A stretch of DNA of 64,000 nucleotides from Cupriavidus numazuensis (GTDB lineage: Bacteria > Pseudomonadota > Gammaproteobacteria > Burkholderiales > Burkholderiaceae). A model generated the notes under the pieces. The model was not told the DNA's origin. It did not search any database and saw nothing but the letters and a program-made list of their open reading frames with translations. Both the position numbers and the translations under genes were made by a program. The stretch covers positions 1 to 64,000 of the forward strand of contig NZ_CAJPVI010000020.1 of the NCBI RefSeq assembly GCF_905397435.1, written 5' to 3'. Of this stretch, positions 35,201 to 42,117 are shown in pieces (position 1 is the first letter of the stretch; each line of letters starts with the position of its first letter).

Positions 35201-35262
35201 GCCAGGCCATCAGCGAGTCGGGTCGATGCGCCCTGCGCCGCGCGTTTGCGGGTCAAGATCAT
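32233..35262 (-). CDS. fdoG: Respiratory formate dehydrogenase alpha subunit (Mo/W-bis-MGD, Cys type)
   Basis: 1009 residues. Oxidises formate to CO2 in the periplasm. The Tat signal TMDRRSFLKRSG lies near residue 50, after an unusual ~45-residue N-terminal stretch; a start closer to MPTMDRR (residue 44) is possible. One [4Fe-4S] site C99-x2-C102-x3-C106-x27-C134. The active-site position that is selenocysteine in E. coli FdnG (RVUHGPTV) is cysteine here (ARICHSTTV, C224), so no SECIS element is needed. The C-terminal MGD domain reads through WKTDLSGGIQRVVLKVHGCH and VKTPTGARIKVRALV. Head of the catalytic operon with beta, lipoprotein and gamma downstream. Confidence 0.96.
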   Translation of the reverse strand: MILTRKRAAQGASTRLADGLAQASSTSAPGRLSTRLAAGLAGAMPTMDRRSFLKRSGIGVGVGLAASQLTLLRKADAADDKTVAAAEGKGGIVVKRTVCGHCSVGCAVDAVVQNGVWVRQEPVFDSPINMGAHCAKGAALREHGHGEYRLKYPMKLVNGKYQRIGWDQALDEITAKMKEIRQQTGPDSLFFVGSSKHSNEQAYLMRKWVSFFGTNNTDHQARICHSTTVAGVANTWGYGAMTNSYNDMQNAKAALYIGSNAAEAHPVSMLHLLHAKENGCKVIVVDPRYTRTAAKSDHYVRIRSGTDIAFLFGVLYHIFQNGWEDPKYLQDRVYGMDKVKAEVLAKWTPDKVEEVCGVPEAQVKMVAEIMAKNRPSTLVWCMGQTQHTIGNAIVRASCIVQLALGNIGVSGGGANIFRGHDNVQGATDVGPNPDSLPGYYGLATGAWKHYAAVWGVDYEWIKKQFASQAMMEKSGTTVSRWIDIVTEKNELIDQDNNVRGVFFWGHAPNSQTRGLEMKKALDKLDLLVVIDPYPSATAAMANMPPAEGEKTNPNRAVYLLPACTQFETSGSCTASNRSLQWREKVIEPLFESMPDQTIMQAFADRLGFGKELSKNLKLIEVKRAGRTWMEPEPESILREINRSNWTIGYTGQSPERLKAHMRNMQMFDVKTLRCSGGKDAATGYDLTGDYFGLPWPCYGNPELKHPGSPNLYDTSKHVMDGGGNFRANFGVERDGVNLLAEDGSCSKGAEITTGYPEFDHVLLKKLGWWDDLTDDEKKAAEGKNWKTDLSGGIQRVVLKVHGCHPFGNAKARAVVWNFPDPIPQHREPLYSTRPDMVAKYPTHDDKMAFWRLPTLYKTVQQRNIENKVYEKFPIILTSGRLVEYEGGGEETRSNPWLAELQQENFVEINPRAASDRGIRNGDFCWVKTPTGARIKVRALVTERVGPDTAFIPFHFSGWWQGKDLKDYYPDGAMPIVRGEAVNTATTYGYDSVTMMQETKTTICQIERFA

Positions 35263-35339
35263 GTCTCACCTCAGCAGAGGAAAGCAGCTGTTCAGCCCAT
35301 GCGGAATGGCGGCGCCGCGTTGCCGGCGCGCCCGCATGC

Positions 35340-35555
35340 TTACACGAGGGTGGTGCGGTAGTACTTGCGAATGTGTTCGGAAACGCGGTAGCCCTTGTTG
35401 TCCGACGGTGCGTCGGAAGGCTCGGGAATCGCGGCAATCCCGGCTGGCGCGGCCGGACCCCGCGCCGTCAGCGACGCTGCGCCGGCGGCGGCAGCGACAA
35501 CACCAGCGCCCGCAAGAAACGTGCGGCGCGCGACCCTGGGTTGCTTCTCTTTCAT
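35340..35555 (-). CDS. Small twin-arginine protein of the formate dehydrogenase region
   Basis: 71 residues from the ATG at 35555. It consists of a Tat signal (ARRTFLAGAGVVAAAAGAA) and a short ~35-residue mature end with the conserved-looking GYRVSEHIRKYYRTTLV. It matches the type known as formate dehydrogenase region TAT target protein: tiny partners found next to fdh genes with unknown role. It lies 77 bp upstream of the alpha subunit on the same strand. It might escort the folded enzyme or form a small subunit. Confidence 0.82.
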   Translation of the reverse strand: MKEKQPRVARRTFLAGAGVVAAAAGAASLTARGPAAPAGIAAIPEPSDAPSDNKGYRVSEHIRKYYRTTLV

Positions 35556-35600
35556 GTGGGGCACTCCTCGGTTCGGCACTGCGTTGCCGATGATTCAGCC

Positions 35601-35617
35601 GTTATGCGTTGTTATGC
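35601..35617. promoter_or_regulatory. Tandem GTTATGC repeats upstream of the fdh structural genes
   Basis: GTTATGC occurs at 35601-35607 and 35611-35617, exactly 10 bp apart, in the 144-bp gap upstream of the small Tat protein gene. The right copy runs into the palindrome TATGCATA. Same-face spacing is typical of operator half-sites; the binding protein is unknown. A TAGAAT on the minus strand nearby could be a -10 box. Confidence 0.35.
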
Positions 35618-35699
35618 ATATTCTAGGTGCAAGATAGCTGAAAGACCATGCCGTTACCGGGTTAATCCCTATTTCGGAGAGGCATGCCCACCCATCCGA

Positions 35700-36332
35700 T
35701 CAATGCATTTCGAGCTGCACAGCCTCGACGTCCGCAAAGGCCTGCATCAGTTCGGCAACGCTGCGATAGAAGCGCGCTCGCGGATGCCCGCTTAGTGCAT
35801 CGCACAATTTCGCGATCCATGGCTGCATGTGCTGCGCATAAAAACGCTGCTGCTCGCCAAGGTTGGAAACGCCCACGTCTTCGCCGGCAACCAGGAACCG
35901 CATCACCTCGCACAGCGTGGCCACGTGGTCTTCGGTCTCGCTGACACCGTCGTGCCGGACCAGCCCGTAGCGGGCCAGGTCGTCGCGCAGCGCCACCAGC
36001 GGGCGCTCGTTCAGGAAACCGGTGAGGTAGAAGGAGCCGTACAGGAACACTTCCTGGCGGCCGACGCCCTGGAACAGTTCCTGGTATTCCTCTTGCGCCT
36101 CAGCCTCGCTCGTGGTCGATGCCGCATCGCACAACATATTCCAGGCTCGGCCCAGTACCGTGCCCGCATCATCGCCGTGCGCGCGGTTGGCGGCGATGTG
36201 ATGGAGCAGCGCCGCATCCGGCGCGCGGTAGAACAGCGTGGCCAGCAGGCCGTACAGGTCGGCGCGGGCAATGTCCTCGGCGTCGCCGGCGGGCGCCGCG
36301 GCTGTGAGCTGGATGGGCTGAAAATCTGTCAT
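35700..36332 (-). CDS. TorD/DmsD-family chaperone for the formate dehydrogenase
   Basis: 210 residues from the ATG at 36332. All-helical cytoplasmic chaperone that binds Tat signal peptides and helps cofactor loading of molybdoenzymes. Family features: an N-terminal helix IARADLYGLLATLFYRAPD, EEYQELFQGVGRQEVFLYGSFYLTG (acidic plus aromatic core), EDHVATLCEVMRFLVAGED and HMQPWIAKLCDAL. Co-directional with the polyferredoxin gene upstream (34-bp gap) and the Tat proteins downstream, so the client is presumably the alpha subunit. Confidence 0.9.
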   Translation of the reverse strand: MTDFQPIQLTAAAPAGDAEDIARADLYGLLATLFYRAPDAALLHHIAANRAHGDDAGTVLGRAWNMLCDAASTTSEAEAQEEYQELFQGVGRQEVFLYGSFYLTGFLNERPLVALRDDLARYGLVRHDGVSETEDHVATLCEVMRFLVAGEDVGVSNLGEQQRFYAQHMQPWIAKLCDALSGHPRARFYRSVAELMQAFADVEAVQLEMH

Positions 36333-36366
36333 GTCGTGATGAAATTTTTGGTGGGGCTCCAAACGC

Positions 36367-38520
36367 TTATCGAAGCGTGGCGCCGCTAATGGCACCGGGA
36401 TCACGCTCCATCATGTCGATCACGCGGCAGTCGGGGCACATCTTCAGCCGCTCGGCGGCAGCGCCGGCAAAGGCGGGATGCCCGGCCAGCCGGACCAGCA
36501 TCGATTCCACCATCTGCGCCGTGCCGAACGGCTTGGCGCAGCGCACGCAGTGGAACGGCTGCGCCTCGTTGAGCGTGACAGTGCGCCGCGCAGCCTCGCC
36601 GGCCAGCAGGCGCGGCATCAGCGTGATCGCATGTTCCGGGCAGGTCTTCTCGCACAGGCCGCACTGCACACAATTGCGCTCCAGGAAACCCAGCACCGGC
36701 CGCTCCGGGTTGTCGCGCAGTGCCTGGGTCGGGCAAGCGCCCACGCAGGCCATGCAGAGGGTGCAGCTTGCGGTATCCACGACCACTGCGCCGATCGGCG
36801 CGGCGGATGGCAGCGGCACGGTGTCGGCCGGCACGGGCGCATGCCGCACGAGGTGGTCGAGCACGAAGTCGAGCATCTCGCGCTTGGCGGCCACCGCACC
36901 GAACGGCGCGGGTGGCAAGGCGTGGCGGGCGGGCCGCAGCGCGGCAAGCCCGGCATCCAGCAACGCGGCATCGGCTGCCTCGACCAGCGACACCGCGCCG
37001 GCCTCGTAGCCAAGTCCTGACAGCAGCGTCCGCGCCACCTCGATCTGTTCCTGCAAGGCGGTACGGTACTGTGGCGCCTCGTCACCGGTCAGCAGTATCG
37101 CCACATGCGCCGCGCCCCAGCACAGCGCCGCGAGCCAAAGCTCCAGCCCGGCCGCGGCCGGATGGAACACTGGCACCGGCATCACGTTCGGTGGCACACC
37201 CTGCGCCTGTCCCGCACGCGCGGCGCGGCCGAGCGCCAGGATGGCCGGCGTGCCGGTCTCTTCGCCATGCAGCAGCACCACGGCGTCGCGGCCACCTGCC
37301 GAGCGATACGCCGACAGCAGCGTGCGCAGGCGTGTGCCCAGCACCTCGGGGCCGGGATACGCATAGCTGATCGCCCCGCTCGGGCAGACCGTGGTACACG
37401 CCCCGCAGCCCATGCAGAGATTCGGCGTGACCTCGATGCGGCCCTTGCCGTCATGCCATTGCGAGCGAATCGCCTGCGTCGAACAGATGTCGATACAGGC
37501 CGTGCAGCCGGTGGTCTGGTTGCGGCCGTGGGCGCAGATATTTTCCTTGTAGCGGAAGAACTTCGGCTTCTCGAACTCGCCCACGAGCTGAGTGAGGGCC
37601 AGCGCCTGTTGTCGCTGGCGCAGTGCATCGCCGCCTGCGTGCAGGTAGCCCTGCGGCGGCTGGTGCATGGTGAAGGCGGGCGTGTCGTTGAGGTCGAAGA
37701 CCAGGTCGAAGCGGCCCTCCGCAACCGCCGCCGGCCTGTCGAAATCGATCGCGGCCGCCGCGCCGCAGGCGCGCACGCAATCGCGGTGGGCACGACAGCG
37801 ATCCATGTCGATCTGGTAACTGAAGTCGATCGCGTGCTCGGGACAGGCTTCGATGCAGGCATTGCAGCGCGTGCACAGGTCGAGGTCGATCGGGTTGCCG
37901 CGGCCCGCGCCGGTCTCCCACGAGGCCTCGAACGCGCCCAGCCAGCCGGATAGCGCGCGTAGCGTTCCGCTGTGCACTGGCCACGCACGCTCCGCCGGCG
38001 CGGCAGCCGATGCCACCTGAGTGTCGCCGTGCGACAGCAGGACGGTGACTTCCAACGACATCGCCGCCAGACGTTCGGCCCACGGCAACGCGCGATCGGC
38101 CGGGCCCATCACGAGCACGGCGCCTTCGGCGCGGTAGTCCACCACGGGGACCGGGTCCGGCTCAGGCAGCGCGGCGACTGCCAGCAGCGCGGCAATCTTG
38201 GCGTTGGCGGTCTTCGGGTCGCGCTTCGCGCCCTGCGACCAGCCGCCAGTCTCGCGGATATTGACGAAGCGCACCGGCGCGACCACCACGGCGCGGCCGT
38301 TGTCGCCGCGCGCGGCCTGTGCGGCCACCTCGGCAAACAGGTGGCGTTCCTGCGTGCAGGCGACGATCACGTCGTCAGTGCCGTCGAGCGCCGCCTTGAA
38401 ATCGCCGATCTCCCGGCGACACAGCAGGCGGTGGACCTTCAGCGGGCCACCATGGGCTTGCGACAGCGCCGCCCCGTCAAGCGGCATGGTCTCATTGCAA
38501 CTGCAAATCAGCGTCGGCAT
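36367..38520 (-). CDS. Large polyferredoxin of the formate dehydrogenase cluster
   Basis: 717 residues with no signal peptide. Cysteine-rich ferredoxin groups: CTRCNACIEACPEHA (~216), CTACIDIC plus CMGCGACTTVCPSGA (~330-375), and CTLCMACVGACP with CVQCGLCEKTCPEHA near 585-640. A final Cys set at ~660-705 (CVRC, CPDC) looks like a metal-binding knuckle. Regions between are Ala-rich and mixed alpha/beta. Proteins of this layout recur next to betaproteobacterial fdh genes and are annotated only as 4Fe-4S binding protein. It could supply electrons or Fe-S clusters to the maturing enzyme. The function is unproven. Confidence 0.85.
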   Translation of the reverse strand: MPTLICSCNETMPLDGAALSQAHGGPLKVHRLLCRREIGDFKAALDGTDDVIVACTQERHLFAEVAAQAARGDNGRAVVVAPVRFVNIRETGGWSQGAKRDPKTANAKIAALLAVAALPEPDPVPVVDYRAEGAVLVMGPADRALPWAERLAAMSLEVTVLLSHGDTQVASAAAPAERAWPVHSGTLRALSGWLGAFEASWETGAGRGNPIDLDLCTRCNACIEACPEHAIDFSYQIDMDRCRAHRDCVRACGAAAAIDFDRPAAVAEGRFDLVFDLNDTPAFTMHQPPQGYLHAGGDALRQRQQALALTQLVGEFEKPKFFRYKENICAHGRNQTTGCTACIDICSTQAIRSQWHDGKGRIEVTPNLCMGCGACTTVCPSGAISYAYPGPEVLGTRLRTLLSAYRSAGGRDAVVLLHGEETGTPAILALGRAARAGQAQGVPPNVMPVPVFHPAAAGLELWLAALCWGAAHVAILLTGDEAPQYRTALQEQIEVARTLLSGLGYEAGAVSLVEAADAALLDAGLAALRPARHALPPAPFGAVAAKREMLDFVLDHLVRHAPVPADTVPLPSAAPIGAVVVDTASCTLCMACVGACPTQALRDNPERPVLGFLERNCVQCGLCEKTCPEHAITLMPRLLAGEAARRTVTLNEAQPFHCVRCAKPFGTAQMVESMLVRLAGHPAFAGAAAERLKMCPDCRVIDMMERDPGAISGATLR

Positions 38521-38619
38521 GGCGAATGCGGCTGACCGGCCCGGATGCCCTTCTTGCGAGGGTCTGCAGGCCGGGAGTTCATGGGGAGTCCTATTCTAGG
38601 CGCGGCAGTTGCCGCGGGG

Positions 38620-39183
38620 CTACGCGTGTTTATCCGGCCCCGGTTCCGCTGGCGGAGCGGCGGATCCGGACGTGTCGGCGTCGTCGGCATCATCCGGGGC
38701 GGCATCCGGCAGGGCTGCTGCCTGTGCCGCCGGCAGTTCTGCGGCGTCCGTCGCTTCGGTCGCTTCCTCGGTGTCGAATAATCCCAGCGCCTCCGACTGC
38801 CGCAGGCGCCGCAGCACGTCGGGGGGAATCGGGTCAGGCTTGCCGTAGTCGTCGATATAGGTATCGAGCCCGTCCATCACATTGAAGTGCGGGTCGGCAA
38901 ACAGAGTCTTGAGCGCGGCGCGCTTGACGCCCTCGTCCACGCCGCGTGCGACAAAGCGCGCGATGTTATCGCCAGGCTGTAGCAGGGCCACGTCGGCCAT
39001 GGTCGGCAACGATGGCAACTCGGCAGGTACTTCAGCCGCGGTTGCCGGTGTCTGCACGGCAGCGTCCGGCACCTGCGCAGGCAGTGCCGGATCGGGTGCC
39101 TCGGGTTCGTCCGGCACGACATCGCCTTCCCGCACCGCGGCCTTGCGGCGCGACCAGCGTGACAGGAAAGACGATTCGCTCAT
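38620..39183 (-). CDS. DUF3306 domain protein
   Basis: 187 residues. The N-terminal SFLSRWSRRKAAV is the hallmark of DUF3306. A Pro/Ala/Glu-rich linker (~25-55) precedes the conserved middle (LQPGDNIARFVARGVDEGVK; ALFADPHFNVMDGLDTYIDD), and an acidic low-complexity tail follows. DUF3306 proteins are found almost only with DUF3305 and formate dehydrogenase genes, implying a role in its assembly; no activity is known. Lies 18 bp behind the DUF3305 gene. Confidence 0.88.
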   Translation of the reverse strand: MSESSFLSRWSRRKAAVREGDVVPDEPEAPDPALPAQVPDAAVQTPATAAEVPAELPSLPTMADVALLQPGDNIARFVARGVDEGVKRAALKTLFADPHFNVMDGLDTYIDDYGKPDPIPPDVLRRLRQSEALGLFDTEEATEATDAAELPAAQAAALPDAAPDDADDADTSGSAAPPAEPGPDKHA

Positions 39184-39201
39184 GGCAGGCGGCCGTCAGT
39201 A

Positions 39202-39714
39202 TCAGTATCGCGCGCGATCCTCCGGCGCCTTGAACGACTCGGGCCGGCGGCGCTGCTTCGGTTCGGGGCGGTAGTTCTGGTCGACGTAGGCCTGCAGCCA
39301 GTCACGCTGGTCGGGCGTCAGCGGCACGTTTTCCACGGTTTCGCCGGCGTCGAGCCAGCGGCCGGCCTCGTTGTACGACAGCGAGACCGTCACAGGCACC
39401 GGGCGCGCCGCTTCGGCGGGCACATCTTCCTGCATGCGCCAGTGCACGAACCAGCAGGGCTGCGTCGAGGTGAGATTGAGGTAGTAGCCTTCGCCCTGGT
39501 CATGGAACAGCACGACCTCGAAGCCCGGATAGAGCCAGCGTGCGCCGTGCTCGTCCTGTTCGAGGCACATGGGCACGGTGCCGAATTCGCCCAGGTCCGG
39601 CCAGACCGCCTCGAGCTCCCATTTCCAGGGCTGCCAGCGGCTGGCCAGCGCCACCCTGCGCATGACCACCGCCATGGTGACGGCGGGGCGGGCTTGCGGG
39701 GTGGGCGTTTCCAT
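39202..39714 (-). CDS. DUF3305 domain protein
   Basis: 170 residues from the ATG at 39714, 11 bp after the apbC stop. The DUF3305 core spans ~12-140 (VVMRRVALASRWQPWKWELE; YPGFEVVLFHDQGEGYYLNL; PCWFVHWRM; VPLTPDQRDWLQAYVDQNY). No signal peptide or membrane helix, rich in tryptophan. Partner of DUF3306 in formate dehydrogenase clusters. Its closeness to apbC suggests the Fe-S carrier may be expressed with the cluster. Confidence 0.88.
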   Translation of the reverse strand: METPTPQARPAVTMAVVMRRVALASRWQPWKWELEAVWPDLGEFGTVPMCLEQDEHGARWLYPGFEVVLFHDQGEGYYLNLTSTQPCWFVHWRMQEDVPAEAARPVPVTVSLSYNEAGRWLDAGETVENVPLTPDQRDWLQAYVDQNYRPEPKQRRRPESFKAPEDRARY

Positions 39715-39725
39715 GGCGCAGGGCC

Positions 39726-40814
39726 TCAGGTGTTCTGCACGACGATGCTGGGGAACTTGCTGGTCATGTCGCGAGCCTTGTCGGCCACCTTGATGGCGAC
39801 CTTGCGCGCGATGCCACGATACAGCTCCGCCACCGGGCTGTCGGGATCGGCTACCACCGTCGGGCGGCCCGAGTCCGCCTGCTCGCGGATCGACAGGTTC
39901 AGCGGCAGGCTGCCCAGCAGGTCGACGCCGTAGTCGGCGCACATCTTTTCGCCGCCGCCCTGGCCGAAGATATGTTCGACGTGGCCACAGTTCGGGCAGC
40001 AGTACACCGCCATGTTCTCGACGATGCCCAGGATGGGAATCCCCACCTTCTCGAACATCTTCAGGCCCTTCTTGGCATCGAGCAGCGCGATATCCTGCGG
40101 CGTGGTGACGATCACGGCACCCGTGACCGGCACCTTCTGCGACAGCGTGAGCTGGATGTCGCCGGTGCCCGGCGGCATGTCGACGATCAGGTAGTCCAGG
40201 TCATGCCAGTTGGTCTGGCGCAGCAGTTGTTCCAGCGCCGACGTCACCATCGGGCCCCGCCACACCATGGGGTTGTCCTGCTCGATCAGGAAACCGATCG
40301 AGTTGGCCTGCAGGCCGTGGCCTTCCAGCGGCTCCATGGTCTGGCCGTCGGACGATTCGGGGCGGCCGTCGATGCCCAGCATCATCGGCAGGCTCGGGCC
40401 GTAGATGTCGGCGTCCAGCATGCCCACGCGCGCGCCTTCGGCCGCCAGCGCCAGCGCCAGGTTGACCGCCGTGGTGGACTTGCCCACACCGCCCTTGCCC
40501 GACGCCACGGCAATCACATTCTTCACGCCCGCCAGCAGCTTGACGCCACGCTGCACTGCGTGGGCGACGATCTTCATGCTGATATTGACGCTGACATTGC
40601 TGACGCCAGGCAGTTGACGCACCGCAGCAACAACCAGCTTGCGAATCGGCTCGAACTGGCTCTTGCCCGGGTAGCCGAGTTCCACCTCGAGCGACACGTC
40701 GCCGCCGTCGACCCGGATATTCCGGGCCGAGCGGGTGGACACCAGATCTTTGCCCGTATTGGGATCGATGACCGTGCGCAGGACTTCCGTGACCTGTTCA
40801 GTGCTGAGGCTCAA
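39726..40814 (-). CDS. apbC: Iron-sulfur cluster carrier ApbC (Mrp/NBP35 family)
   Basis: 362 residues beginning with a TTG codon at 40814 (GCGGAG upstream on the coding strand); the family normally starts with this SLSTEQVTEVLR stretch, so the rare start is likely right. N-terminal MIP18-like domain (~1-90), P-loop GKGGVGKSTTAVNLA with the deviant Walker A lysine, DYLIVDMPPGTGD (Walker B) and the cluster-bridging CxxC in YCCPNCGHVEHIFG. It binds and transfers [4Fe-4S] clusters and hydrolyses ATP. The many Fe-S proteins encoded next to it are plausible clients. Confidence 0.95.
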   Translation of the reverse strand: MSLSTEQVTEVLRTVIDPNTGKDLVSTRSARNIRVDGGDVSLEVELGYPGKSQFEPIRKLVVAAVRQLPGVSNVSVNISMKIVAHAVQRGVKLLAGVKNVIAVASGKGGVGKSTTAVNLALALAAEGARVGMLDADIYGPSLPMMLGIDGRPESSDGQTMEPLEGHGLQANSIGFLIEQDNPMVWRGPMVTSALEQLLRQTNWHDLDYLIVDMPPGTGDIQLTLSQKVPVTGAVIVTTPQDIALLDAKKGLKMFEKVGIPILGIVENMAVYCCPNCGHVEHIFGQGGGEKMCADYGVDLLGSLPLNLSIREQADSGRPTVVADPDSPVAELYRGIARKVAIKVADKARDMTSKFPSIVVQNT

Positions 40815-41169
40815 GACAAACTCCGCTTGTTTGTAGATAGTGGGGACAGGCTAATGTATCAAAGTATGAAGCAGCGGCCATCAGGTCCGCGAATCAGCCT
40901 GCAAACCCTTGCGTGCCTTATGGGTTTTCGCGGTGCGCGCTGTGCGAACTTTCTGTGGGATTACAGACATTTACAACTCTCACAAGCTTGCACTTGTGCT
41001 CGCGCCGCCATATCCATATTGTAGTGCCCCGGTGCTGCACGGGGCTCTGCCCTGCCCGCTGCATGCACGGCGTCGGCAGGCGCCGGGTGCGCAGCGCGTT
41101 ACTATCGGCGTTACCATCTAGGTTGCAGCAGGCAAGAATACTTCTACGGGATCTTCAGAAGGAGAAAGC
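40815..41169. other. Divergent intergenic region apbC / ompA-like gene
   Basis: 355 bp with no convincing gene. It contains an 11-bp imperfect direct repeat (GCGTTACTATC at 41096-41106, GCGTTACCATC at 41108-41118) and a strong AAGGAG before the OmpA-like start. No clear terminator or RNA is visible. Confidence 0.5.
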
Positions 41170-41808
41170 ATGAAATTCAAGTTCGCCACCGTCTCGCTCG
41201 CCGCGGCCACGCTTCTGGCCGCCGGCTGCGCCACCGAACAACAGACCCACACGGCCGTCGGGACCGGCGTGGGCGCTGCCGTGGGCGCGGGGCTGGGCAA
41301 CCTGATCGGCGGTAACACCACCGGCACACTGGTTGGCGCAGCCGTGGGCGGCGCGGTCGGCGGTGCCACGGGTTACAACTGGAACGCTATCCGCGGCAAG
41401 CTGAACAAGGACACGGCCGGCACCGGCACCCAGATCACCGAGCAGCCGGACGGCTCGCTCAAGGTCAACATCCCGAGCCAGGTCACGTTCGATACCGACA
41501 GCGCAACGATCAAGCCGTCGTTCCGCTCGGTGCTCGACCAGGTCGCCCAGACGCTGGGCCAGCACCAGGACGTGATCGCCAACGTCGTGGGCCATACCGA
41601 CAGCACCGGCAACGCGCAGTACAACATGCAGCTGTCGCAGCGGCGCGCCCAGAGCGTGGCGGCCTACCTGGGTGATCGCGGCGTCTCGCGGAACCGCCTG
41701 TCGGCCGAGGGCCGGGGCCAGACCCAGCCTGTCGCGGACAACGCTACCGAGGCTGGACGGACACAAAATCGCCGCGTCGAAATTTTTTTGAAACCAATTC
41801 AGGGATGA
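41170..41808 (+). CDS. OmpA-family outer-membrane lipoprotein (YiaD-like)
   Basis: 212 residues with an AAGGAG ribosome site. Signal peptide with lipobox LAAGC (Cys19), a glycine-zipper region at ~35-75 (AVGTGVGAAVGAGLGNLIGG) that may insert in membrane, and a C-terminal OmpA peptidoglycan-binding domain (~105-210; VTFDTDSATIKPSF, VVGHTDSTGNAQYNMQLSQR, SAEGRGQTQPVADN). The Asp and Arg that grip diaminopimelate in this fold are in place (HTDS, RRVEI). It should tie the outer membrane to peptidoglycan. Monocistronic, with a terminator downstream. Confidence 0.93.
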   Translation: MKFKFATVSLAAATLLAAGCATEQQTHTAVGTGVGAAVGAGLGNLIGGNTTGTLVGAAVGGAVGGATGYNWNAIRGKLNKDTAGTGTQITEQPDGSLKVNIPSQVTFDTDSATIKPSFRSVLDQVAQTLGQHQDVIANVVGHTDSTGNAQYNMQLSQRRAQSVAAYLGDRGVSRNRLSAEGRGQTQPVADNATEAGRTQNRRVEIFLKPIQG

Positions 41809-41914
41809 CCCAGTCATAGAGACAGGTACCGCTTGCCACCGTTGCTGGCTCGCGATAGGTGGCTGACCTCCCGGGCGGTGCCTGATTTCTCCTCCTTTTC
41901 CGTTGTGGAAAGCT

Positions 41915-41942
41915 GCGCCGGCGCTGACCGGCGCTTTTTTTT
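41915..41942 (+). terminator. Rho-independent terminator after the OmpA-like gene
   Basis: 7-bp stem GCGCCGG (41915-41921) / CCGGCGC (41928-41934), 6-nt loop, then eight T. The remainder of the 309-bp gap 41809-42117 is metG leader. Confidence 0.9.
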
Positions 41943-42028
41943 GGCCGCGACACAACGAGTGCCTACGCGAGCACTCGACAATCCACGGGATTTCGCCATG
42001 CACAATGCCGGCCCTGTGACGCGGTGCT

Positions 42029-42037
42029 TGCTAGAAT
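42029..42037 (+). promoter_or_regulatory. Candidate extended -10 promoter of metG
   Basis: TGCTAGAAT (TGn plus TAGAAT) 80 nt before the metG ATG. The extended -10 could compensate for the missing -35. The following leader is C-rich; no T-box or riboswitch fold is evident by eye. Confidence 0.4.
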
Positions 42038-42117
42038 AGCCCTTTCGCACCTGGCGCCCGGCTCCGCCGTAGCCGCCCGTCCGAACGCTTCCCCGTCACC
42101 CCCACTGGCTCTTTTTT

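Noticed and set aside
32233..35262. Possible selenoprotein formate dehydrogenase
   Set aside because: The active-site codon is an ordinary Cys (ICH), with no in-frame TGA.
41809..42117. Possible T-box or SAM riboswitch in the metG leader
   Set aside because: No T-box sequence or recognisable aptamer core. After the OmpA terminator the leader is C-rich and unstructured by eye.
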